From Actinomycetales bacterium (GTDB taxonomy: Bacteria > Actinomycetota > Actinomycetes > Actinomycetales > Cellulomonadaceae): a stretch of 16,220 nucleotides of DNA. Below the pieces are notes generated by a model. That model was not told the DNA's origin, did not search any database, and was given only the letters and a program-made list of their open reading frames with translations. A program made the position numbers and the translations under genes. Shown one piece after another: positions 1 through 9,595 of this stretch (positions are counted from its first letter, which is position 1; each line of letters starts with the position of its first letter). The stretch lies in NCBI GenBank assembly GCA_012514545.1, contig JAAZAC010000116.1, positions 1-16,220 of the forward strand, written 5' to 3'.

Positions 1-49
1 CGTGACGCGCCCAGGGACCTCAGACGTGCCGACGGGCGCTCTCGCTGGG

Positions 50-55
50 TAGGTT
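50..55 (+). promoter_or_regulatory. Probable -10 element of a leaderless glgE promoter
   Basis: The hexamer TAGGTT matches the actinobacterial -10 consensus TANNNT. Only 6 bases (56-61) separate it from the GTG start at 62, so the expected transcription start falls on or next to the start codon. No Shine-Dalgarno sequence fits between them. Leaderless mRNAs are common in actinobacteria. The -35 region is weak: GTGCCG at 26-31 is the best candidate I see. The position is read from the sequence; promoter activity is inferred. Confidence 0.5.
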
Positions 56-61
56 CGGGGT

Positions 62-2085
62 GTGACGAAGACGCCTCCCGCCGTGCAGACGCGCATCGGC
101 CGCATCCCGGTCCTCGACGTGTCCCCCGTCGCCGAGGAAGGACGCTGGCCCGCGAAGGCCGCCGTCGGCGAGGCCGTCCCCGTCCAGGCGACCGTCTTCC
201 GCGAGGGGCACGACGCCGTCGCCGCGACGGCCGTGCTCGTGGGGCCCGACGGCGCGGACCGCCAGGCCGTGCGGATGGTCGACATCGCCCCCGGGCTCGA
301 CCGCTTCGAGGCGCGCCTCGTGCCGGACGCGGTGGGCGACTGGGGCTTTCGCGTCGAGGGCTGGTCGGATCCGTACGGGACGTGGGCGCACGACGCCGCG
401 ATCAAGGTCGCGGCCGGGGTCGACACGGAGCTCATGCTCGTCGAGGGGGCGCGCTTCTTCGCGGCCGCCGCGTCCCGCAAGGGCCTGCTCGCGAAGGCGA
501 AGAAGGTGCTGCGGGACGCCGTGTCGGCGCTCGAGGACGCGAACCGACCCCCGGAGGCACGCCTCGCTGCGGGGCTCTCGGCCGAGGTCCGCGCCGTGCT
601 CGACGCCCACCCCGTCCGTGAGCACGTCACGAGCTCGCCCACCTACCCGCTGCGCGTGGACCGCGAGCTCGCCCTCGCCGGCTCGTGGTACGAGTTCTTC
701 CCCCGCTCCGAGGGGGCCAAGCAGGACCGGCGCACGGGCGAGTGGCGCTCGGGGACGCTGCGCACGGCCGCCAAGCGGCTCCCGGCCATCGCCGCGATGG
801 GCTTCGACGTCGTCTACCTGACCCCGATCCACCCGATCGGCACCACGTTCCGCAAGGGCCGCAACAACTCGCTCACGCCGGGCCCGCAGGACCCGGGGTC
901 GCCGTACGCGATCGGCTCGCCCGACGGCGGCCACGACGCGATCGAGCCGAGCCTCGGGACCTTCAAGGACTTCGACTTCTTCGTCCGCAAGGCCCGCGAG
1001 GCCGGGCTCGAGGTGGCCCTCGACGTCGCGCTCCAGTGCTCGCCGGACCACCCGTGGGTCACCGAGCACCCCGAGTGGTTCACCACGCGCGCGGACGGCA
1101 CCATCGCGTACGCGGAGAACCCGCCCAAGAAGTACCAGGACATCTACCCGCTCAACTTCGACAACGACCCCGAGGGCATCTACGCCGAGGTCCGGCGCGT
1201 GCTCCAGGTGTGGATCGACCACGGCGTCACCGCGTTCCGCGTCGACAACCCGCACACCAAGCCGCTGCCCTTCTGGGAGCGGCTGATCGCGGACGTCAAC
1301 GCGGCGCACCCCGAGGTGATCTTCCTCGCCGAGGCGTTCACGCGCCCGGCGATGATGCACACGCTCGCCCGGATCGGGTTCCACCAGTCGTACACGTACT
1401 TCACCTGGCGGAACACCAAGGCCGAGCTCGCCGAGTACCTCCAGGAGGTCTCCGGGCCCGCCGCCGCGTACATGCGCCCGTCGTTCTGGCCGACGACGCA
1501 CGACATCCTCACCCCTTACATGCAGCACGGCGGGACGGCGGCGTTCGCGATCCGCGCGGTGCTCGCCGCCACCGGCTCGCCCACGTGGGGGATCTACTCC
1601 GGCTACGAGCTCGTCGAGAACGTCGCGCGGCCCGGCGCCGAGGAGCAGATCGACAACGAGAAGTACGAGTACAAGCCGCGGGACTGGGCGGCCGCCGAGG
1701 AGATCGGGATCTCGCGCCTGCTCACCCGGCTCAACCAGATCCGCCGGGAGCACCGGGCCCTGCAGCGCCTGCGCGGCCTGACCGTGCACCCGACCACCAA
1801 CGACCAGGTGCTGTGCTTCTCCCGGCACGTGACCGCCGCGCAGTCCCCCGACGGGCGGCCGGACGCCGTCGTCGTCGTCGTCAACCTCGACCCGCACCAC
1901 ACCCAGGAGGCCGTGGTGGACCTCGACCTCGCCGCCCTCGGCGTCGCCGCGCCCGCGGACCCGGCGGCGCCCGCGTTCGCCGCGCACGACCTGCTGTCCG
2001 GGGCCGTCTACGCGTGGGGGGCGCACCCCTACGTCCGGCTCGACCCGTACGAGCAGGTGGCGCACGTCATCGGGGTGAGGACCCT

Positions 2086-2089
<4 letters not shown>
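62..2089 (+). CDS. glgE: GlgE, alpha-1,4-glucan:maltose-1-phosphate maltosyltransferase
   Basis: This 675-residue cytosolic GH13 enzyme transfers maltosyl units from alpha-maltose-1-phosphate to the non-reducing ends of alpha-1,4-glucans, releasing phosphate. The N-terminal stretch IGRIPVLDV (12-20) and the FREGHDAVAA segment (47-56) are typical of the GlgE N-terminal domain. A TIM-barrel domain follows from about residue 200. The nucleophile is Asp395 in AFRVDNPHTKP, the acid/base is Glu424 in FLAEAFTRP, and Asp481 in TTHD is the likely transition-state stabiliser. These positions fall one residue from those I recall for Streptomyces coelicolor GlgE. Length is normal for the family. The GTG at 62 is chosen because it gives the expected N-terminus and lies just after a -10-like element. 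The 3' end overlaps treS by 4 bases, and treS and maltokinase downstream supply its substrate. Confidence 0.96.
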
Positions 2090-3897
<1,808 letters not shown>

Positions 3898-3916
3898 CCG
3901 TGCGGGACGTGCGCTG

Positions 3917-5254
3917 ATGGACCTCGCCACGCTCGCCGATCCGGTGCCGGCGCGGCCCGCCGACGACGACGCCGAGCTGGCCGCCCTGCGTGCCTGGGTG
4001 CCGCGCCAGCGGTGGTTCCCGGAGAAGGGGACGGCCGCGGAGCTCGTGCGGCTCGCCGTCGTCGACCTGCCGGATCCGCGCGGGGACGCGGAGGTGCGCG
4101 TCCACCTGCTCGCGCTGCCGTCGGGGGCGGTGTTGCAGGTGCCGACGACGCTGCGGCGCGGAAGCGTGGCGGAGGGGGCGATCGCCGAGGTGCCGGGCGG
4201 GACGCTCGTGGACGGCCCGTACGACCCCGCGTTCGTGCGCGCGTGGCTCGCGGCCGCGCACCACGAGGCGGCGGCGCCGATTGAGCCGGGGCCGCACCGC
4301 GTCGTCGGCGGGGAGCAGTCCAACACCTCCGTCCTGCTGCCCGACGCCGACCGGCCGGCGATCCTCAAGGTGTTCCGCGGCGTGACCGTGGGCGCCAACC
4401 CCGACGTCGAGGTGCCGCTCGCGCTGAGCAACGCGGGCTGGCGCGGCGTCCCCCGCCCCCTCGCCTGGCTCGCGGGGCGGTGGCCGTCCGCCGACGGCGT
4501 GGCGACCGTCGGGCACCTCGGGGTGCTGAGCGAGCTCGTCCTCGGCGCCCGCGACGGGTTCGAGATCGCGTGCGAGCACGCCCGCGAGGGGCGGGACTTC
4601 GCCGCCCTGGCCGCCGACCTCGGGCGCACGACCGCGCAGATGCACCGCGCGCTGCGCACCGCACTCCCGCTCGCGGACGCGCACGGCCCGCGCAACGCCG
4701 CGCAGCGGGCGGTCGAGGTGCGCAAGGTCGTGCGGACGCTGCGCGACCGGGCGGCGGCGGCCGTCGCCAAGGTGCCGCAGCTCGCCGAGCGCGCCGACGC
4801 GATCGACGCCGCGTACGCCCCGCTCGAGCGGCTCGAGGCGGTGCCCCCGCTGCAGCGGGTGCACGGGGACTACCACCTCGGCCAGGTGCTGCGCTCCGCC
4901 GAGGGCCGCTGGTACGTGCTCGACTTCGAGGGCGAGCCGCAGGCCTCCGCGAGCGAGAAGACCCGGCCCGACCTCGCGCTGCGCGACCTCGCCGGGATGC
5001 TCCGCTCGCTCGACTACGCGGCCGCCGTCGGGGGCGCCGCCGACCCGGGCTGGCTGACGGCGGCGCGCGCCGCGCTCACCGCCGGCTACCACGACGAGAC
5101 CGCGGGCGGGGAGGACGCCGACGTCGTCGACGCGCTCCTGCCGGCCCTCGAGCTCGACAAGGCGATCTACGAGGTCGTGTACGAGTCCGGCAACCGGCCC
5201 GCCTGGCTCCCGATCCCGCTCGCGGGGGTGGACCGGCTCCTCGGCCGACGCTGA
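3917..5254 (+). CDS. mak: Maltokinase (Mak/Pep2), ATP:maltose 1-phosphotransferase
   Basis: This 445-residue kinase uses ATP to phosphorylate maltose to maltose-1-phosphate, the GlgE donor. It has the aminoglycoside-phosphotransferase-like kinase fold used by mycobacterial Mak and Streptomyces Pep2. The N-terminal cap has the family pattern LRAWVPRQRWFPEKG (24-38). Lys151 in AILKVFR is the probable ATP-binding lysine. The catalytic loop is HGDYHLGQVL with Asp318, and the metal-binding motif is DFEGEP (336-341). RDLAGMLRSLDYA (356-368) and the C-terminal GNRPAWLPIPLAG (425-437) are also typical. ATG at 3917 is the first start in frame, 19 bases after the treS stop, with only a weak upstream purine run. 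The position directly after treS supports the function. The gene is about as long as known maltokinases. Confidence 0.93.
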   Translation: MDLATLADPVPARPADDDAELAALRAWVPRQRWFPEKGTAAELVRLAVVDLPDPRGDAEVRVHLLALPSGAVLQVPTTLRRGSVAEGAIAEVPGGTLVDGPYDPAFVRAWLAAAHHEAAAPIEPGPHRVVGGEQSNTSVLLPDADRPAILKVFRGVTVGANPDVEVPLALSNAGWRGVPRPLAWLAGRWPSADGVATVGHLGVLSELVLGARDGFEIACEHAREGRDFAALAADLGRTTAQMHRALRTALPLADAHGPRNAAQRAVEVRKVVRTLRDRAAAAVAKVPQLAERADAIDAAYAPLERLEAVPPLQRVHGDYHLGQVLRSAEGRWYVLDFEGEPQASASEKTRPDLALRDLAGMLRSLDYAAAVGGAADPGWLTAARAALTAGYHDETAGGEDADVVDALLPALELDKAIYEVVYESGNRPAWLPIPLAGVDRLLGRR

Positions 5255-5355
5255 CCGGCCGGCCTCGCGCCCTCGGCGGAGCAGCGGCGACACGCGTGGC
5301 GAACAGGCCCGACGGGCCCCGTGCACGGGCCCGGCCCGCGTGGCAGGGTGACGAC

Positions 5356-7572
5356 ATGACCAACTCGTCGGAGCCGATGACGCAGCCGACGCCGCTGCCG
5401 GTGGCCCTCGCGGAGCTCGACGCCGTCGTGCGCGGCGTCCATGCCGACCCCCACCGCGTGCTCGGTCCCCACGTGGGCGACGGCGCGGTGACCGTCCGGC
5501 TCCTGCGGCCCCTCGCGGACGCCGTCGAGGTCGTCACGAAGGACGGCGTCGTCCCCGCGGCGCACGAGCACGAGGGCGTCTGGGTCGCCGTCCTGCCCCG
5601 CCCGGACGTGCCCGACTACCGCGTGCGGGTCCGGTACGGGGACCACGTCCTCGACCAGGACGACCCCTACCGGTTCCTGCCCACGCTCGGCGAGGTCGAC
5701 CTCCACCTCATCGCCGAGGGCCGGCACGAGGAGTTGTGGACGGTGCTCGGCGCGAACGTGCGCACCTACCCCGGCGAGCTCGGTGAGGTCGTCGGGACGT
5801 CGTTCGCCGTCTGGGCGCCCAACGCCCAGGCCGTGCGCGTCATCGGCGACTTCAACCACTGGCAGGGCGCGCCGCACGCGATGCGCAACCTCGGCGCCAG
5901 CGGGGTGTGGGAGCTGTTCGTGCCCGGGGTGCGCGGCGGCGAGCGCTACAAGTTCGAGATCCTCACGCGCGACGGCTCGTGGCGGCAGAAGGCCGACCCG
6001 CTCGCCAAGGGGACGGAGCACCCCCCGGCGACGGCGTCCGTCGTCGTCGAGAGCACGTACGAGTGGGGCGACGCCGCCTGGCTCGAGCGGCGCGCGGCGT
6101 CGAACCCCCACCACGGCCCCATGAGCGTCTACGAGGTGCACCTCGGCTCGTGGCGGCCCGGCCTGTCCTACCGCGAGATCGCCGACCAGCTGGTCGAGTA
6201 CGTCCTCACCACGGGGTTCACGCACGTGGAGCTCCTGCCGGTCGCGGAGCACCCGTTCGGCGGCTCGTGGGGCTACCAGGTCAGCTCGTACTACGCACCG
6301 ACGTCGCGCTTCGGGCACCCCGACGACTTCCGGTACCTCGTCGACCGCCTGCACCAGGCGGGCATCGGGGTCATCCTCGACTGGGTCCCGGCGCACTTCC
6401 CGAAGGACGAGTGGGCGCTCGGGCGCTTCGACGGCACGCCGCTGTACGAGCACCCCGACCCGCTGCTCGGTGAGCAGCCCGACTGGGGCACCTACGTCTT
6501 CAACTTCGGGCGCAACGAGGTGCGCAACTTCCTCGTCGCCAACGCCACCTACTGGCTCGAGGAGTTCCACGTCGACGGCCTGCGGGTGGACGCGGTCGCG
6601 TCGATGCTCTACCTCGACTACTCGCGCAGCCCCGGGCAGTGGCGGCCCAACGTGCACGGCGGGCGGGAGAACCTCGAGGCCATCCGCTTCATCCAGGAGG
6701 CGAACGCGACGGCCTACCGGCGCACCCCCGGGATCGTCATGATCGCCGAGGAGTCCACGGCGTGGCCGGGCGTGACGGCCCCCACCGACGTCGGCGGACT
6801 CGGCTTCGGCCTGAAGTGGAACATGGGCTGGATGAACGACACCCTGCGCTACCTCCAGCAGGAGCCGATCAACCGGCGCTACCACCACCACGAGATCACG
6901 TTCTCGCTGGTCTACGCGTTCTCCGAGCACTTCGTGCTGCCGCTCAGCCACGACGAGGTGGTGCACGGCAAGGGCTCGCTCGTCTACAAGATGCCCGGCG
7001 ACGACTGGCAGCGCTTCGCGGGGCTGCGGGCGCTCCTCGCGTACCAGTGGTCGCACCCGGGCAAGCAGCTGCTGTTCATGGGCGGCGAGTTCGGCCAGAC
7101 GGCGGAGTGGTCCGAGGGTCGCTCGCTCGACTGGCACCTGCTCCAGTACGCGCCCCACCAGGGCGTGCAGCGGCTCGTCACCGACCTCAACGCGTTCTAC
7201 CGGGCCGAGCCCGCGCTGTGGGACCTCGACGACGAGCCCGCCGGGTTCGAGTGGATCGACGCCCAGGACGCGGACCACAACGTGCTGACCTACCTGCGGC
7301 GCGACCGCAGCGGGCGCGTGGTCGCCGTCGTCGTCAGCTTCTCCGGCGTCCCGTACGACGACTACCTGCTCGGCCTCCCGCGCCCGGGCGGCTGGCGCGA
7401 GGCGCTCAACACCGACGCCGAGACCTACGGCGGGTCGGGCGTGGGCAACCTCGGCCGCGTGGTCGCCGAGGAGCGGCCGCACCACGCCCAGCCCGCGTCC
7501 GTGCGGCTGCGGGTGCCGCCCCTGGGCGCGCTCTTCCTGGTCCCGGAGGACCAGCCCGCCTGGACGGGCTGA
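5356..7572 (+). CDS. glgB: GlgB, 1,4-alpha-glucan branching enzyme
   Basis: GlgB (738 residues) cuts alpha-1,4-glucan chains and rejoins them as alpha-1,6 branches, acting on the GlgE product. An N-terminal domain with DPHRVLGPH (31-39) precedes a CBM48 module near 145-235 (SFAVWAPNAQAVRVIGDFN). The GH13 barrel contains the branching-enzyme motifs EVHLGSWR (260-267), ELLPVAEHPFGGSWGYQ (292-308), HVDGLRVDAV with nucleophile Asp412, MIAEEST with acid/base Glu465, and LSHDEVVHGKGS with Asp533. The frame is open far upstream, but the ATG at 5356 is preceded by GGCAGGG at 5342-5348 and gives a family-typical N-terminus. The 101-base gap after maltokinase has no clear promoter, so it may share the upstream transcript. 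Confidence 0.95.
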   Translation: MTNSSEPMTQPTPLPVALAELDAVVRGVHADPHRVLGPHVGDGAVTVRLLRPLADAVEVVTKDGVVPAAHEHEGVWVAVLPRPDVPDYRVRVRYGDHVLDQDDPYRFLPTLGEVDLHLIAEGRHEELWTVLGANVRTYPGELGEVVGTSFAVWAPNAQAVRVIGDFNHWQGAPHAMRNLGASGVWELFVPGVRGGERYKFEILTRDGSWRQKADPLAKGTEHPPATASVVVESTYEWGDAAWLERRAASNPHHGPMSVYEVHLGSWRPGLSYREIADQLVEYVLTTGFTHVELLPVAEHPFGGSWGYQVSSYYAPTSRFGHPDDFRYLVDRLHQAGIGVILDWVPAHFPKDEWALGRFDGTPLYEHPDPLLGEQPDWGTYVFNFGRNEVRNFLVANATYWLEEFHVDGLRVDAVASMLYLDYSRSPGQWRPNVHGGRENLEAIRFIQEANATAYRRTPGIVMIAEESTAWPGVTAPTDVGGLGFGLKWNMGWMNDTLRYLQQEPINRRYHHHEITFSLVYAFSEHFVLPLSHDEVVHGKGSLVYKMPGDDWQRFAGLRALLAYQWSHPGKQLLFMGGEFGQTAEWSEGRSLDWHLLQYAPHQGVQRLVTDLNAFYRAEPALWDLDDEPAGFEWIDAQDADHNVLTYLRRDRSGRVVAVVVSFSGVPYDDYLLGLPRPGGWREALNTDAETYGGSGVGNLGRVVAEERPHHAQPASVRLRVPPLGALFLVPEDQPAWTG

Positions 7573-7577
7573 GCGGC

Positions 7578-7616
7578 GCCGACGCCGGCCGGGCGCGTGG
7601 GCGCGCCGGGGTCGGC
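7578..7616. terminator. Hairpin between convergent genes, possible bidirectional terminator
   Basis: An inner stem GGCGCG (7592-7597) pairs with CGCGCC (7602-7607) around a TGGG loop. An outer stem GCCGAC (7578-7583) pairs with GTCGGC (7611-7616), with unpaired bases between the two. It lies in the 52-base gap between the stops of glgB and the thioredoxin/TPR gene. There is no T-tract on either strand, which is common in high-GC actinobacteria but leaves terminator activity as an inference from position. Confidence 0.4.
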
Positions 7617-7624
7617 GGGCGCCG

Positions 7625-8569
7625 TCAGTAGAGCGCGCTCGCGAGGTCCCGACGCGCGGCGAGCACGCGGGGGTCGGTGTCGCCGACGACGGTGAAGAGC
7701 TCGACGAGGCGCGCGCGCGCGGCCTCGCGGTCCGGGCCCGAGGTCCGGCGCACCGTGGCGAGCAGCACGGCGAACGCCTCCTCGACGCGGTCGTCGAGGA
7801 GCTCGACGTCGGCGAGGTCGAGCTGCGCCGCGACGTCGTCGGGCCGGGCGGCGGCCGCGGCGCGCACGGCGGCCGGGTCGAGGCCGCGGCTGCGCCGCAG
7901 GAGCTCGACCTGGGCCAGGCCCGCGCGGGCCATGTCGTCGCGCGGGTTCTCCGCGAGCGCGGCCTTGTACGCGGCGACGGCGGCGTCGACGTCGTCCCGC
8001 TGGATGGCGTCGTACGCCTCCTGGTGCCGCGGCGGCAGCGGCGGCTCGGCTTGCTCGGCGGGCTCGCCGTCGGCGGTCGGCACCCGCCCGTCGACGCCGT
8101 TGGCCGCGGCCATCTGCAGCACCTGGTCGAGCAGCCCGCGCACCTGCTCGCGCGACGCCCCGTCGAGCGGCGGCAGCGGCACGGCCTGGCCCCGCACGAC
8201 GGCGGCGACCGTCGACCCCGTCTGACTGCTCACGGCCTGCGCCACCTGCGGCGCGCGCTCCACCTCGACGCGGGCCAGGAGGAACCGGCCGCCCATCTCG
8301 GCGGCGAGCTCGGCGAGCAGCCGGGTCGCGGCGCTCGTCGCCGGGTCGGCGGCGCTCCACAGCGCGACGACGACGGGGACCTCGGCCGAGCGCTCGATCA
8401 CGGCGCCGAAGCTCGCCTCCGTGACGTCGACGACGGCGCCCGTGGCCCCGGGCGCACCGTTGCCGCCGCCGTTGCCCCCGGGCGGCGGCGCGGCCGGCTG
8501 GCGCAGCGCGGAGAGGTCGACGGCCCCGTACAGCGGGATGCCGGGGCGGGGTCCGGTGGGCTGGCTCAT
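7625..8569 (-). CDS. CnoX/YbbN-like thioredoxin-fold TPR protein without cysteine
   Basis: The 314-residue protein has a low-complexity Gly/Pro linker (about 26-45), a thioredoxin-like domain (about 46-155) and helical repeats of TPR type (about 182-314). This is the order found in the co-chaperedoxin CnoX (YbbN), which protects unfolding proteins and hands them to chaperones. The active-site region reads VVVALWSAADPATSAA (66-81), where thioredoxins have WCGPC. The whole protein has no cysteine. The usual cis-proline loop is also changed, reading QTGSTVAAVVRGQ (116-128), so redox activity is excluded. The ATG at 8569 follows AGGGAG in the minus-strand reading. No signal peptide is visible, so it should be cytosolic. 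It is the last gene of a minus-strand unit, 48 bases after the lipoprotein gene. A holdase or adaptor role is inferred from fold only. Confidence 0.8.
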   Translation of the reverse strand: MSQPTGPRPGIPLYGAVDLSALRQPAAPPPGGNGGGNGAPGATGAVVDVTEASFGAVIERSAEVPVVVALWSAADPATSAATRLLAELAAEMGGRFLLARVEVERAPQVAQAVSSQTGSTVAAVVRGQAVPLPPLDGASREQVRGLLDQVLQMAAANGVDGRVPTADGEPAEQAEPPLPPRHQEAYDAIQRDDVDAAVAAYKAALAENPRDDMARAGLAQVELLRRSRGLDPAAVRAAAAARPDDVAAQLDLADVELLDDRVEEAFAVLLATVRRTSGPDREAARARLVELFTVVGDTDPRVLAARRDLASALY

Positions 8570-8585
8570 GCTCCCTCGCTCCTTA

Positions 8586-8607
8586 CGTGCGGCGGGCGTG
8601 CGGCGGG
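8586..8607. repeat. Two exact tandem copies of an 11-base unit
   Basis: CGTGCGGCGGG occurs twice in a row in the 48-base gap between the lipoprotein and thioredoxin/TPR genes. It may be only a slippage product in GC-rich DNA. No function is visible. Confidence 0.6.
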
Positions 8608-8617
8608 CGTCCTGCGG

Positions 8618-9595
8618 TCAGCTCCCGGTGACCTGGACGCGGGAGTGCTCGGCGCCGAGCACGGTGATCGGCTCGTCCGACCCGGCCGGCGGCACGGCGA
8701 ACGCGACGACGCTGAGCCACTGGATCTCGAGCGTCGAGCGGACGGTGTCGCTGCCGAGCAGCACCGCCGTCTGGTCGGCGATCTTCAGCGTGCTGTCGGC
8801 GAGCGTGATGGTCGTGACGGTGCGCACGGTGCCGACGACGATCGCGCCGCCGTCCGCCGTCGCGATCGCGAGCGTGCCCGCCTCGTCCGGCTGGTAGGTC
8901 TCGGCGAGGCTCCCGTTCTGGCCGACGACGCCGACGAAGGCGTCCTTCGTCTGCGCGATCCCCTGCCGGAGCGGGTCGGGGGTGAAGGCCTCGGCGTACT
9001 CGGACTCGTCGCGGTGGGTGAGGACGTCGACGTAGCGGGCGACGACCTCCTCCGGCGGGACGGCGAGGTCGGCGGAGTCGGGCTCGACCGGCGCGCTGCC
9101 GAGGCCCGGCTCGGTCGTCGCCGGCATGACGACGCCCGGGAAGAGCCGCGCCCACGACCACAGCCGGTACTGGTCGCGCGGCGACTCCTGCGTGAGCGTG
9201 AGCAGCAGCGGGGCCTGGAGGTCCTCGGGCGGCTCCGTCACGACGAAGAAGGTGCGCGGCCACGTGTCGGTGGTCGGCAGGACGAGGGTCTGCGCGCCCG
9301 GCGGGATCGCGGTGACGGCGTCCTCGTCGCCCGCCGCCGCGAGCGCGTACTCGACGGCGCGGATCGTCGCCGCCGGGCCGGTGACGCGCGGCTCGAGGAG
9401 CGTCGCGTCGCCCGCCTCGTCGGCCTCGGCGAGCGTGTCGGCGACCTCGTCGAGCACCCGCTCTGCCTGGGCCGGCGAGAGCCCTGGCGGGGTGGCGGCG
9501 GGCACCGCGTCCGGCTGCGGCACGGGCAGGGGCGTGCTGCAGGCGGCCAGGGTCGCCAGGAGGAGCGCGGCGACGAGCGCGCGGGCGGCCCTCAT
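8618..9595 (-). CDS. Putative lipoprotein of unknown function
   Basis: This 325-residue protein starts with a lipoprotein signal: MRAAR, a hydrophobic stretch (6-18), then lipobox LAAC with Cys19 and a Ser/Thr/Pro-rich stretch after it. It is therefore expected on the outer face of the membrane. The mature part has no motif I can tie to an enzyme. It has a region with many beta-type segments near the C-terminus, including AIVVGTVRTVTTITLADSTLKI, which looks like a folded extracytoplasmic domain. The frame is open far upstream, but ATG at 9595 overlaps the stop of the preceding membrane-protein gene as ATGA and places the signal peptide at the N-terminus. The overlap suggests coupled translation, so the two products may work together at the membrane. 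I do not recognise the family. Confidence 0.8.
   Translation of the reverse strand: MRAARALVAALLLATLAACSTPLPVPQPDAVPAATPPGLSPAQAERVLDEVADTLAEADEAGDATLLEPRVTGPAATIRAVEYALAAAGDEDAVTAIPPGAQTLVLPTTDTWPRTFFVVTEPPEDLQAPLLLTLTQESPRDQYRLWSWARLFPGVVMPATTEPGLGSAPVEPDSADLAVPPEEVVARYVDVLTHRDESEYAEAFTPDPLRQGIAQTKDAFVGVVGQNGSLAETYQPDEAGTLAIATADGGAIVVGTVRTVTTITLADSTLKIADQTAVLLGSDTVRSTLEIQWLSVVAFAVPPAGSDEPITVLGAEHSRVQVTGS

Noticed and set aside
20..2065. Long open frame on the minus strand opposite glgE
   Set aside because: It mirrors the GC-rich third positions of glgE, and its translation is Arg/Gly/Val-rich low complexity with no recognisable motif. A confident GlgE lies opposite it.
3898..3916. TreS-maltokinase fusion broken by a frameshift
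   Set aside because: Both proteins are complete at normal lengths, with a proper TAG and a separate ATG start, so they are simply adjacent genes.
5313..5333. Hairpin CGGGCCC-loop-GGGCCCG between maltokinase and glgB as a terminator
   Set aside because: It has a 7-base stem but no T-tract and is only 22 bases before the glgB start. GGGCCC palindromes arise easily at this GC content.
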